Of a stretch of 64,000 nucleotides of DNA, positions 26,165 through 35,621 are shown one piece after another (within the stretch, counting starts at the first letter, position 1; the number at the start of each line of letters is the position of its first letter). The stretch spans positions 1 to 64,000 of the forward strand of contig NZ_SUME01000009.1 in assembly GCF_005048855.1 (NCBI RefSeq), written 5' to 3'. Source of the stretch: Sphingobacterium olei (GTDB lineage: Bacteria > Bacteroidota > Bacteroidia > Sphingobacteriales > Sphingobacteriaceae). The notes beneath the pieces are model-generated. The model worked only from the letters and a program-made list of their open reading frames with translations. It made no database searches and was not told the DNA's origin. The position numbers were made by a program, and so were the translations under genes.

Positions 26165-27499
26165 TTAGCGATTAAATAATAAACGATGACCTGTACCTAC
26201 TTCAATGATTTTCCCTTTGGAATAAGCAAGATTGCCAGATACAATGGTATGCTCAATAGTTGATGAAAATGTATGATTTTCAAACGGAGACCATCCACAT
26301 TTCGATAAAATATTTCCCTTTTGCACGGTATATGGTTTATTCAAATCCACCAAAACTAAATCGGCCCAATAACCTTCACGAATGAATCCACGTTGTTCGA
26401 TTTGGAAACAAATAGCCGTATTATGTGCGGTTTTCTGAACTACCTGCTCCAACGTCATCTTACCTTGCTTCACCATATCCAAAAGAGCTAGCAAAGCATG
26501 TTGTACTAAAGGTCCTCCAGATGGCGCTTGCAAATAAGATTGTTGTTTTTCTTCTAATGTATGAGGAGCATGATCCGTAGCTATAACGTCAATATGATCA
26601 TCCAAGACTGCTTTCAAAATTTGATCCCTATCTTCTATTGTTTTAACAGCTGGATTCCACTTAATAAAATTCCCTTTAGTGCTATAATCTTTATCTGAAA
26701 ACCATAAATGATGTACGCATGCCTCCGAAGTAATTCTTTTTTCAGCAAGCGGTATAGTATTATCGAATAAAGAAGTCTCCCGACCGGTTGAAATATGTAA
26801 AATATGTAATCGAGCATTATTCTTTTTTGCAAGCTCCACCGCTTTAGTGGACGACAGGTAACAAGCCTCTGCCGAGCGAATTTGCGGATGCATCTCTATA
26901 GTTATGGCCTCTCCAAATCGTTCTTTATAACTGGCCAAATTCGCTTTTATAGTAGCTTCATCTTCACAATGTGTCGCAATCAAAGTCGGGGAATTTCTAA
27001 AAATATTTGCCAGAGCGGTTTCATTATCGACCAACATATTTCCTGTAGAAGACCCCATAAATACCTTTACTCCACATACATCGCGCGGATTCGTTTTTAA
27101 AACTTCATCCAAATTATCGTTACCCGCACCCATAAAGAAAGAATAATTCGCTAATGAGGAATCTTGAGCGATTTCGTATTTATCTTGAAGGAGTTTCTGT
27201 GTCAATGTATTGGGAACCGTATTGGGCATTTCCATAAAGGAAGTCGTCCCTCCGGCTACTGCAGCGCGGCTCTCGGTAAAAATATTGGCTTTGTGGGTCA
27301 ATCCAGGTTCGCGAAAATGCACCTGATCATCTATTAATCCAGGCAAAAGATGTAATCCCTCGGCATTTATCTCCTTATCTGACAGTTTATCGATCTGATT
27401 TCCAATAATTTCTATACGCCCATTTTTGACATATATATCCTGAACTTGTACAGTTCCTTCATTTACAATTTGGGCATTTTTTATAAGTAAGGTCGACAT
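26165..27499 (-). CDS. pyrC: dihydroorotase, class I type
   Basis: 444 residues. Amidohydrolase fold with FREPG after the metal motif, carboxylated lysine K145 in GVKVFMG, H177 (THCED), H235 (HIST) and D309 in ATDHAPH. It should catalyse carbamoyl-aspartate cyclisation in pyrimidine synthesis. The usual HxH metal motif reads Q59-V-H61; I recall this Gln as common in Bacteroidota dihydroorotases. Likely cotranscribed with the ABC module upstream. Confidence 0.85.
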   Translation of the reverse strand: MSTLLIKNAQIVNEGTVQVQDIYVKNGRIEIIGNQIDKLSDKEINAEGLHLLPGLIDDQVHFREPGLTHKANIFTESRAAVAGGTTSFMEMPNTVPNTLTQKLLQDKYEIAQDSSLANYSFFMGAGNDNLDEVLKTNPRDVCGVKVFMGSSTGNMLVDNETALANIFRNSPTLIATHCEDEATIKANLASYKERFGEAITIEMHPQIRSAEACYLSSTKAVELAKKNNARLHILHISTGRETSLFDNTIPLAEKRITSEACVHHLWFSDKDYSTKGNFIKWNPAVKTIEDRDQILKAVLDDHIDVIATDHAPHTLEEKQQSYLQAPSGGPLVQHALLALLDMVKQGKMTLEQVVQKTAHNTAICFQIEQRGFIREGYWADLVLVDLNKPYTVQKGNILSKCGWSPFENHTFSSTIEHTIVSGNLAYSKGKIIEVGTGHRLLFNR

Positions 27500-27561
27500 G
27501 AAGTTTGCGTATTTAATCCGTATTACAAACTTAATAAAAGTATTTAGAGTTCCCTTTAAAA

Positions 27562-28248
27562 TTAAGCATCAAAAGTACCTTCAGGCACATAAAATAATTC
27601 CAGTTCTTTTTTGTCGTTTAATATCCGACAGCAACCATTCTGTAATAACAAGATCTTATTACAAATCGCCAATACATTGGTATAATCGTGGTCTGAAATC
27701 AAAAAACCTTTTTTTGCACATTGGCTTACAATCAGATCTTGTATTTTCTCTTTATATACGGGAGATACACCAGAGAATGGTTCGTCCAACAGAAAAAATG
27801 TCGCCTTTTGATTTAACAATAATAAGATTTCCAGATAACGTAATTCTCCCCCCGAAAGATCGGCAATTTTAGTTTGCCAGATAGGTTTCAGAATTTCGTC
27901 CTCAAGAAACTTAGTCCTACTATTCTTTTCACGCACCATAAAACGGACAGCCTTATCAACAGTTGTCGCTGTAGGTAGAAAATTTTGTTGAGGCAGATAA
28001 CAGATTTCGTTGGTCAGAAAGGTTTTTTCATGTACACGTTTACCATTGAGTCGAATATAAGCAAACTTAGGCCGTAGCGTTCCAAAAATGACCTTCATTA
28101 ACGTAGACTTTCCGCTTCCATTACGTCCAAGCAATCCAACAATTTCTCCAACTTTTATATGCAAGTATACACCAGTCAATAATTGCCGGTTACCCGAATA
28201 ACTAAATTCTATCGAGTCTGCATACAGCTCCTTCTGATCTATATCCAT
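27562..28248 (-). CDS. ABC transporter ATP-binding protein
   Basis: 228 residues. Walker A GLLGRNGSGKST, signature LSGGELR, Walker B FFLLDEPFSGV and a H-loop ISDHD are intact, so an active ATPase is expected. The start codon overlaps the upstream small membrane gene by 10 bp. No full-length permease is adjacent; the 92-residue protein is the only membrane partner. The substrate is unknown. Confidence 0.85.
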   Translation of the reverse strand: MDIDQKELYADSIEFSYSGNRQLLTGVYLHIKVGEIVGLLGRNGSGKSTLMKVIFGTLRPKFAYIRLNGKRVHEKTFLTNEICYLPQQNFLPTATTVDKAVRFMVREKNSRTKFLEDEILKPIWQTKIADLSGGELRYLEILLLLNQKATFFLLDEPFSGVSPVYKEKIQDLIVSQCAKKGFLISDHDYTNVLAICNKILLLQNGCCRILNDKKELELFYVPEGTFDA

Positions 28249-28517
28249 ATAATCGTTAACAAAAATAACGTGATAAGACTATTAAACAACAGCGATCCCA
28301 ACAACAGCTTTGTTCTCGAAAAACCTAAATTATAATACAAGTACATTGTATTATTTTCAAAGAACCGCACTAAAAAACAGGATAAAACAAAGCCGATAGT
28401 TGCGAAGATATACGGCAACATACTGAAGTTGCCCAAACCAAAAGTTACAGAAAGAGCTGCAGAAAGGCTAACATTAACAATAAGTATTGTCTTATAATAA
28501 TTCCAATAAATGTACAT
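28239..28517 (-). CDS. small three-helix membrane protein, partner of the ABC ATPase
   Basis: 92 residues, hydrophobic, with about three helices (near 8-30, 33-52 and 70-92) separated by a segment FFENNTMYLYYNLGFSRTK. I do not recognise a family. The 10-bp overlap with the ATPase gene and 11-bp distance from the upstream UbiD gene indicate an operon. The YLYYNLGFSRTKLL stretch resembles the coupling-helix environment of some exporter permeases, so it may be a reduced permease subunit (inference). Confidence 0.6.
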   Translation of the reverse strand: MYIYWNYYKTILIVNVSLSAALSVTFGLGNFSMLPYIFATIGFVLSCFLVRFFENNTMYLYYNLGFSRTKLLLGSLLFNSLITLFLLTIIWI

Positions 28518-28528
28518 TTTTAGCGGTA

Positions 28529-30367
28529 TTAAATAATCCCGTATAAAGAGCCCCCTTTCGTGCCTAGTCGATCCACTCTTCGTTCGACCTCTTCATCTTT
28601 TATCAGATCAGGTGCATGATGCGGTTTACGACGCGCATCTATAATTACAGGTCCGTGACAGCCCCAATGCTTATATTTTGTAAAACTCTTTACACCATAT
28701 ATATCATAAGCCGGATTTGAACGTGTAAAAGCAACCCAAACAAAATTGTTGATATTCTCGGCTGTATACGCAGCATCGTCGGCCAGTACAATCAATTGAA
28801 TGCCGTCAAAATTGATGTCACGCATCGCATCACACCAATTACCCAAGATTATTTCTTCTTGCTCATATGAACTAAAATTAGCTCCATCTACAACAAGTAT
28901 TCCAGGTAAAGCCATCTTCGCTTGATTAAAGGGACGAGGAATATCCAACCCATTCGGAATTTCGGTAGCAAGCGTCCTTTTTTTGGAACCTGCTGCGGCA
29001 AAAATGACCTTAGATCCCGCATTCAATCCATCTCCAGAATAATCCAATGTATCTATTGTCGTATTTGTATGAAAATGGAGATCTCTAGATAAATCAATAC
29101 GTTCTAAGATATGGGTAAAAAATTCCTCCACATCATGAATATCCAATGCCGGATTATCTTCTATCGCTCCTATAAATAAGTATTTGGCTAGACTTAATTG
29201 ATTCTTACCTAAAGCTTGACTTGCAATCGTCAAAATTTCTTGGGGTCGGTCTACCTTATGATAGGGCGTATAACTCTCTCTACCTATCGCGAACAACAGC
29301 GGATGCACTCCCGCCGCATCCACGGCATGTACTGCCTGTAGTCCGTTAATTTCTTTAGGAATAGCCGCTCCCGTGATCTCATGGATCAGGTTACCAAAGC
29401 TCGTGTCCTCTTGAGGAGGTCGCCCTACCACAGTAAAAGACCAAATAGGATCCTTTTTATGATAGACATTATGTACTTTCATCAATGGAAAGGGATGCGT
29501 CAATGAATAATAACCAATATGGTCTCCAAATGGGCCTTCGGGTTTAGTTTCATTAGGATAAACAGTTCCGGTAATGACGAAATCCGCATCTGCAGAAATA
29601 CAAAATCCCTCTTCGTCATAAAAGTAGCGGAAACGTCTATTTCCTAGTGCCCCTGCAAAAATCATTTCGGATAGTCCTTCTGGTAGCGGCATGACGGCAG
29701 CCAATGGATGCGAAGGCGGTCCTCCAACAAAAATACTCACTTTCAAAGGTCGTCCCAGCTCATTAGCTTTCATTTGATGGATTCCAATCCCCCTGTGTAG
29801 TTGATAATGCAAACCAATTTCCTCGTCCTTAATATATTCGTTTCCAGAAATTTGAATACGATACATACCCAAATTGGCCTTCATAATACCCGGACTACTT
29901 ATATCTTCCGTATAGACCTGCGGCATAGTCACAAATGCGCCTCCATCCATTGGCCAATTGACTATTTGGGGTAATTTACTGATTCGAGTTTTACTGTACA
30001 AGATCGGAACATTTGATTTTTTCTTCCAGGGTAATGCACCTAAAGCTACCGCCGAAGATCCAAGATATTTGAATGGATTTTTTAACACTGCCGTAGGATC
30101 CATCTTCACATCGACTAATTTTTTAATGTGATCTAATGTATCACGGAACATGAATTTAGATCGATCCAATGTACCAAACAAATTGGAGACAGCAGGAAAT
30201 TCGGATCCTTTGATATTTTCGAAAAACAGAGCAGGGCCTTCTACATCAAAAACACGCATATGAATAGCTGCCATCTCTAGATATGGATCCACTTCTTCCT
30301 TAATGCGTACTAAATGACCATTTTTCTCTAAATCAGCCACACAGGCTGCCAAACTTGAATATCCCAT
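28529..30367 (-). CDS. UbiD family decarboxylase
   Basis: About 612 residues from the ATG at 30367 (MGYSSLAACVADLEKNG), chosen because the UbiD fold starts there and upstream codons are unconserved and overlap the previous gene. Conserved blocks include IQISGNEYI, HRGIGIH, SIFVGGPPSHPLAA and the prFMN-binding region TKPEGPFGDHIGYYS, all typical of UbiD-type prenylated-FMN decarboxylases. The partner UbiX is not in the window. Substrate uncertain: menaquinone or aromatic acid metabolism are options. Confidence 0.85.
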   Translation of the reverse strand: MGYSSLAACVADLEKNGHLVRIKEEVDPYLEMAAIHMRVFDVEGPALFFENIKGSEFPAVSNLFGTLDRSKFMFRDTLDHIKKLVDVKMDPTAVLKNPFKYLGSSAVALGALPWKKKSNVPILYSKTRISKLPQIVNWPMDGGAFVTMPQVYTEDISSPGIMKANLGMYRIQISGNEYIKDEEIGLHYQLHRGIGIHQMKANELGRPLKVSIFVGGPPSHPLAAVMPLPEGLSEMIFAGALGNRRFRYFYDEEGFCISADADFVITGTVYPNETKPEGPFGDHIGYYSLTHPFPLMKVHNVYHKKDPIWSFTVVGRPPQEDTSFGNLIHEITGAAIPKEINGLQAVHAVDAAGVHPLLFAIGRESYTPYHKVDRPQEILTIASQALGKNQLSLAKYLFIGAIEDNPALDIHDVEEFFTHILERIDLSRDLHFHTNTTIDTLDYSGDGLNAGSKVIFAAAGSKKRTLATEIPNGLDIPRPFNQAKMALPGILVVDGANFSSYEQEEIILGNWCDAMRDINFDGIQLIVLADDAAYTAENINNFVWVAFTRSNPAYDIYGVKSFTKYKHWGCHGPVIIDARRKPHHAPDLIKDEEVERRVDRLGTKGGSLYGII

Positions 30368-30443
30368 TTTTTGTGCAGTAGTTGAATCACAAAAATAGCA
30401 GAATATTTGGCTTAACGCATAACAAATGAGGAGATAATATGGG

Positions 30444-31304
30444 TTAAATCCCTTCGTCGATAGCAGAATATTCAAAGTCGAACTGCTTTTCCCAAAACGA
30501 ATTGTCCACAGGTGGGGATTTACTTAATTCCAAGATATAATCGCTATATAAGTCGTATTTGATCCCATAGAAATATTTGTTACATAGCTGAGGGAGCAGT
30601 TTATTTGTGAAAGGCAGTATTTTGAATTTTATATTAGGTTTTCTTTTCTGAGCGTATTTTTTAAAGACATCATAAAAGTCAACCAATTTAGGACCCCCAA
30701 ACTCCACATATTGATTGATGAACGACGTACCCCAATCAATATTCTTGATCCATCTAAATACATCTTTCAGTAACACAGGATTAAACTTAATTGACGAATG
30801 AGGTTTAAACAAAAAAACCACAGGGTGTTTTAACATTTCATTCATGAAGCGATCGAACGTCGTTCCAATACCGATTGCTATATCTTTTAATAAGATGGTA
30901 AATACGACATTTAATTCCCGAAAAAGTTGCTCCACTTCTTTCAGGTGTTTCTTATCATACAACCTTCCTACATAAATAATTCTGTTACAGGAATTTTTCT
31001 GCGAAAGGCGGATAAAGTTACGAAGAGATAATAACTCATAATTCTTCGCTATTTTATCATCCAAGTCCGGTATTTGCGTAAAATAGAAGGCCAATCTAAG
31101 ATCATGGGCCTGAAAAGAGTCAAAATCTAATCCTTTTCTAATTAAATCCACGGAACTAATACGTGCCCCTATAGGCAGTTCCATGTTCTTTTTAAAAAGA
31201 ACTTCATCTCGTACTAAACCGTGAATACGATATGTTTCATCTTGCATGTAACTTACGCAGGCTTTTCCTAAATATGAATTTAACCCACAAACCAAGATAT
31301 TCAT
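30444..31304 (-). CDS. NAD(P)-binding Rossmann protein (atypical SDR/epimerase-like)
   Basis: 286 residues. The N-terminus MNILVCGLNSYLGKACVSYM is a glycine-rich dinucleotide fold of the atypical SDR/YbjT type, followed by GLVRD at the second strand. IIYVGRLYDKK and VEFGGPKLVDFYDVF match later conserved blocks. The YxxxK catalytic pair is not evident, so it may bind a nucleotide without classical SDR chemistry. 76 bp upstream of the UbiD-family gene in the same direction. Confidence 0.7.
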   Translation of the reverse strand: MNILVCGLNSYLGKACVSYMQDETYRIHGLVRDEVLFKKNMELPIGARISSVDLIRKGLDFDSFQAHDLRLAFYFTQIPDLDDKIAKNYELLSLRNFIRLSQKNSCNRIIYVGRLYDKKHLKEVEQLFRELNVVFTILLKDIAIGIGTTFDRFMNEMLKHPVVFLFKPHSSIKFNPVLLKDVFRWIKNIDWGTSFINQYVEFGGPKLVDFYDVFKKYAQKRKPNIKFKILPFTNKLLPQLCNKYFYGIKYDLYSDYILELSKSPPVDNSFWEKQFDFEYSAIDEGI

Positions 31305-31478
31305 AATCTTTACTTCAATATGTTGAAATTATAACCTCGTTTATTGTCTTTTTGTTTTTAACTGAGACAAATTGCTTTCAAATGTTTATATAGTGTCAAT
31401 ATTGGTTCTTTATATGTGATACATGGCTCAAATGATCTATATTTGTTGTTTTTCAAGCAATCTATTAGTAAATCAGGC

Positions 31479-32648
31479 ATGAGCAAACGAGTTATCTTAG
31501 TATGGTTTAGAAACGATCTTCGCACACACGATAACGAAGTTTTACATGCTGCAATTGAAAAAGCGGGATTTGTAATTCCTGTTTATATCTTTGATCCGCG
31601 GTATTATCAACTAAACAAGTCCGGATATGCCAACACGGGCGAACTCAGGTCATTATATATCTTAAATACCGTCCGTTCCCTGAAAGAAAAACTCCAAGCC
31701 TTAGGAGGTGATTTAATGACGTTCGCAGGTTTGCCTGAAGAAATTATTCCTCATCTAGTACACAAATATGATGTCGATGAGGTATACCATCATCGTGAAA
31801 TCGCACGAACTGAAACTTCTATTTCGGAAAGAGTTGAAGAAGCGTTGTGGAAAATACAGCGTAATCTAAAACATTTTATTGGGCATACCTTATATCATAA
31901 AGAGGATCTCCCCTTTCCGATAAAAGACATTCCTAACAGTTTTAATATATTCAAGAAAAAAATAGAACGCGAAAGTAGTGTTAGAAACCCTTTGCCAGAC
32001 ATTGATTCGATTACCGTTCCGCCCCATTTAGAAAAAACCGAATTCCCTGAACATGGGGATATCGACCATTACAGTTATGGAGAAAAAGCGGCTATCAATC
32101 AATTAAATATGATCTTCAGTCGGCCGTTAGGAAATGAAGATTTGTATATAAAACTTTCGCCATTTCTTGCCATTGGATCATTATCTCCAGTATATACCTA
32201 TCATTATATTAGCGAGCGTATCACCGAGTCTAATAAAAAACAAGTAGCTAAGATAATCGAGCGTCTTTTGTGGCGGGATTATTATCGGTTTATGCTTAAA
32301 AAATATCCAAATAAATACTTTTTAAGTCAATCCACTGCAGATTCGGATACCGTAAAAATCGAAAATTGGAAAACCGGTAACACTGAAAATCCAACTATCA
32401 ACAGTTACATGCAGGAATTGAATAATACGGGTATTATATCTTACATACAACGTGAAATCCTTGCTTTATTTTTTACTTATGAATACCAACAGCCTTGGCT
32501 ACAAGGTGCGGCTTGGTTTGAAGAAAAACTAATCGATTACGCTCCCGCAACGAACTACGGATTCTGGGCACATATTGCCGGCGAAGGCACCAGTGAGAAA
32601 GACAACAAGTCAATTAAAGAATGGGAAAAGGAAAAAGCCAGTCTTTAA
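31479..32648 (+). CDS. short DASH-type cryptochrome/photolyase
   Basis: About 389 residues from the ATG at 31479 (MSKRVILVWFRNDLRTHDN). The N-terminal photolyase domain includes the DASH-like stretch LYHKEDLPFPIKDIPNSFNIF. The FAD domain has LSPFLAIGSLSP, LLWRDYYRFM and DYAPATNYGFW, so the Asp and Asn that contact FAD N5 in E. coli photolyase seem to be kept. The usual NRxR after TG is replaced (TGIISYIQRE). The C-terminus stops soon after HIAGEGTS, omitting the tail that normally ends in a YDPxGxY...WxPEL block. Repair activity is uncertain. Confidence 0.8.
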   Translation: MSKRVILVWFRNDLRTHDNEVLHAAIEKAGFVIPVYIFDPRYYQLNKSGYANTGELRSLYILNTVRSLKEKLQALGGDLMTFAGLPEEIIPHLVHKYDVDEVYHHREIARTETSISERVEEALWKIQRNLKHFIGHTLYHKEDLPFPIKDIPNSFNIFKKKIERESSVRNPLPDIDSITVPPHLEKTEFPEHGDIDHYSYGEKAAINQLNMIFSRPLGNEDLYIKLSPFLAIGSLSPVYTYHYISERITESNKKQVAKIIERLLWRDYYRFMLKKYPNKYFLSQSTADSDTVKIENWKTGNTENPTINSYMQELNNTGIISYIQREILALFFTYEYQQPWLQGAAWFEEKLIDYAPATNYGFWAHIAGEGTSEKDNKSIKEWEKEKASL

Positions 32649-32651
32649 CTT

Positions 32652-34559
32652 TTATCCCAATACATTACCGGTGAATCTCATTTTTATCCCTAATTGAAAA
32701 TTTTGAATGGTTTTAAAAATTTCTTTTAATGTTACTCTTTCTATTTTCGTCAATCTTTCGATGGGAATATAGTTATCAGGAGCCGTTTTTTCTATAATAA
32801 TTTGATTAGCTTGGCTTTTTAACCGTAGGCTCATGAGATAATAATAAGATTGCATGAGCTCATGTGATTGTTGTTGGGTGAATACGTCCATTTGCGTCAA
32901 AATTTTAATCCGTTCTCCCGTATTTTCTTCGAAAACCCTATTTTGCAATGCATACACACGAACCAAATCTACAATCGGGGTCATGGCGTTTTTAATATTA
33001 AAGACCTCTGATTTACCAATCATTTGCGTTCTGATACTATTGAAAAACGTTAAAGGAGGTTCGTACTGCAACGCATTTTTTCCGATATGTGCAAAAAACC
33101 GTCCCATGGGTTTTTGTAGTTCAGTATCTAAAAAGTTCTTCAACTGCGTTATTATTGTTTTATCTCCATACAAAAAGCGGCAGTCAAAAAAAGTAGAAAA
33201 TTTAATAGCATTTTCTGGAACAGATTCTTCTATCCATTCCTTATAATTACGTTGCCAATGCGAGAGCGAATGTGTCCATTGCGGATTGCTAGCCATATAT
33301 CCACCCTTACAATATACAAAACCGATATCATTCAATTGGTCTGATACCTGCTTGGCAAACTCAAGAAAATACTCCCGAACCAATTCTCGTTGCTCATTTG
33401 CCTTATCTTCATAAATAATGGCATTATCCTGATCGGTTTTTAACGTTTGTTCTTTTCTTCCTTCGCTTCCTGTTACCATGAAGACAAATTTTGCAGGTGG
33501 CTCTCCCATCTCCCCAATTACCTTATCAATAACTTTTACGGCTATGGAATCTGCGATGGTCGTAATCACCTGATTTACTATTTCGGCATGTACCCCCCTA
33601 CCTAAAAGCTGTGTAACAATATGCGGTACGCGTTTCCATTTTTCTGTAAGTTCTTGTATTGTAAGGGCGGACTTGACGGATTGTATAAAAACTAGTGGCG
33701 ATTGCGCGTGCTCACTGAGTAATCTGTTTCGACTTAAAAAACCAACATATTTCCCTTCCTGCTCGATCAACAGGTATTTGGTCTTTGTCCGAAACATCAT
33801 CAGTACTGCTTCATATAGATAAGAGGTATAGGCTATCGACACAATGGGATTATCCATTATATCGCTGATCTTGTTTTGCGCATCCAAACATTTAGCAACT
33901 ACATTGTCCCTCAAGGTCATATCTGTAACATACCCCACGATTTCTCCACGTTTATCTTTTACGAATAGGCAACTTACTTTATTTTCAGCCATCAATCGGG
34001 CAGCTTCAAAAATCGGTGTATCTAAATCACAATATACAATATCTTTATAGGCTATACCTTCTATCTTTCTCGAATAAAACTGTTCCGAAGCAATATAGCT
34101 TTCTTCAAATGAGGCTGGTTTTTTGAAGAAATGCGCAAATTCTTCATCCAACATGCGCTTTCCAAAATCAGTGGTATAGAATTGAAAAAAATCATCATAT
34201 CCATTACATAGATCCATAAAATCTTTGCGAGGCAAGGTAAATATCTTCGTTCCCTTTTTCGCTATAACCGACTTTAACGCTTTCGTACGATTTAGCAACA
34301 CCGATATTCCCCCAAAGCAATAAGGAGAATGGTGAATTTCTACGGATCGTTTATTTTCCGCAGCATCAAAGAAAAACGTTTCATATTCCCCTTCCACCAG
34401 GATGTCTACACCACTCATTTCAGTTACTTCCTGCCGGTAAGCGAGTGTATCCTTTTTAAAAACGACTTCGTTTAATGCATCAGCAACACTTTCTAGCACT
34501 TCAACTGGAAGCGTATTAAATGGAAGAGTGCTTTTTAAGAGTTCGATTTTGTTTGTCAT
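32652..34559 (-). CDS. cNMP-binding / CBS / DUF294 nucleotidyltransferase-like signalling protein
   Basis: About 635 residues from the ATG at 34559. Domains in order: Crp-like cyclic-nucleotide-binding (about 10-130), two CBS repeats (about 155-290), a DUF294 nucleotidyltransferase-like core with GSEGRKEQTLKTDQDNAI (about 365-385) and a DUF294 C-terminal helical domain. The start overlaps the stop of the upstream exonuclease gene as ATGA (34556-34559), which decides the start and implies translational coupling. The pair is known near acetate symporters in other bacteria; no symporter is here. Regulatory target unknown. Confidence 0.86.
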   Translation of the reverse strand: MTNKIELLKSTLPFNTLPVEVLESVADALNEVVFKKDTLAYRQEVTEMSGVDILVEGEYETFFFDAAENKRSVEIHHSPYCFGGISVLLNRTKALKSVIAKKGTKIFTLPRKDFMDLCNGYDDFFQFYTTDFGKRMLDEEFAHFFKKPASFEESYIASEQFYSRKIEGIAYKDIVYCDLDTPIFEAARLMAENKVSCLFVKDKRGEIVGYVTDMTLRDNVVAKCLDAQNKISDIMDNPIVSIAYTSYLYEAVLMMFRTKTKYLLIEQEGKYVGFLSRNRLLSEHAQSPLVFIQSVKSALTIQELTEKWKRVPHIVTQLLGRGVHAEIVNQVITTIADSIAVKVIDKVIGEMGEPPAKFVFMVTGSEGRKEQTLKTDQDNAIIYEDKANEQRELVREYFLEFAKQVSDQLNDIGFVYCKGGYMASNPQWTHSLSHWQRNYKEWIEESVPENAIKFSTFFDCRFLYGDKTIITQLKNFLDTELQKPMGRFFAHIGKNALQYEPPLTFFNSIRTQMIGKSEVFNIKNAMTPIVDLVRVYALQNRVFEENTGERIKILTQMDVFTQQQSHELMQSYYYLMSLRLKSQANQIIIEKTAPDNYIPIERLTKIERVTLKEIFKTIQNFQLGIKMRFTGNVLG

Positions 34560-35269
34560 ACAATAATTAAAACCAATATTAAAAGTGCTAGTAAAAAAAG
34601 AAATACCCCCCCCCATGTCTTTACCATTTTATTTGCAGGCGTTGGCGGCGCAAAATGGGATTGATGTGCCTGTATTACATGTTCGTTTATTTCTCCTCGT
34701 TTCATTAATTCAAAGAAACTTGCTGCCGTAATTTCCACATCCACGATTGCATCGTGGATATTGCTTACCGACTGATCAAAAAGATAACTGTACAATTCCG
34801 ATAGCCTTAGAAATTTAGCCCGTGGATTGGTGACATACTTCTTACTGGCGAGCATAGTACAGAATAAAGGATAGCGGTATAACGGACAATCTATCCCGGA
34901 TCGGTAAAAATCAGCGCTGAGCATATGAAAGTCCAGTTCTATGAAATGCCCAACGAGCATAGGGTTGTATTTTTTTATATCATAGGCAAGTTTGTTCATT
35001 ACCTTTTTTCTCCGCTCCCCATTTTCTTTTAAAAACTGGTGGGTAATTCCATGTATTTTTAGTGCAGACGGTTCGATGCTAAAATCAGGCTCATTGATGT
35101 AATGGTTCTCCCTTTTTATTTCTGTTCCTTGTTTATCGAAGACAATCCATGCAATTTGTATAGAAAAAGGCCAATTTCCTTTTATCGCGTAAGGTTGATC
35201 CCAACGTTTGGGAAGACCTGATGTTTCTGTATCGACAAATAGGAAATAATCTTTCAACACTGATATCAT
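34556..35269 (-). CDS. DnaQ-like 3'-5' exonuclease with C-terminal membrane tail
   Basis: 237 residues. DEDD motifs are present: Exo I DTETSG (about 13-18), Exo II VGHFIELDFHM (about 100) and Exo III HDAIVDVE (about 170), where the His makes it DEDDh. The last about 20 residues form one strongly hydrophobic helix (GGVFLFLLALLILVLIIV), suggesting a tail-anchored protein, unusual for a DnaQ exonuclease. Translationally coupled to the DUF294 gene. Confidence 0.83.
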   Translation of the reverse strand: MISVLKDYFLFVDTETSGLPKRWDQPYAIKGNWPFSIQIAWIVFDKQGTEIKRENHYINEPDFSIEPSALKIHGITHQFLKENGERRKKVMNKLAYDIKKYNPMLVGHFIELDFHMLSADFYRSGIDCPLYRYPLFCTMLASKKYVTNPRAKFLRLSELYSYLFDQSVSNIHDAIVDVEITAASFFELMKRGEINEHVIQAHQSHFAPPTPANKMVKTWGGVFLFLLALLILVLIIV

Positions 35270-35621
35270 TTAAAACCCTATCTTTTCCATAAAGATAAGG
35301 ATACCGCTACCTAAGAAAAAATAACGCAAATTCATCTACAATGATTCATTTTTCAGGGTATTCATTTCGTATCAAAAATTACGCCGAACGGTATAGTTGT
35401 CAATTTTACAATTATATTATTGTAAAGCCAAATTTGTTTTAGTTTTTGCTGCAAAAAAGTAAAAGTTTAGGATAAACGTTAAATAAGATTTTGAGAACAT
35501 GAAATATGCTTGAAATATTGATTTATAATGACATTTCGGGCATACAAAATATTAAATTTCACTAGCCGAAACTGCTTTATTATTTATAACTTTGGCCAAT
35601 TCTATAGATTACAACAAATAA
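35270..35621. other. intergenic region upstream of sucA
   Basis: 352 bp, AT-rich, no gene seen. The only recognisable site is the -7-like element at 35587-35594. Confidence 0.6.
35587..35594 (+). promoter_or_regulatory. candidate -7 element TAACTTTG for sucA
   Basis: Exact match to TAnnTTTG, 27 bp before the sucA ATG. No clear -33 TTTG at the normal distance. Confidence 0.45.
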
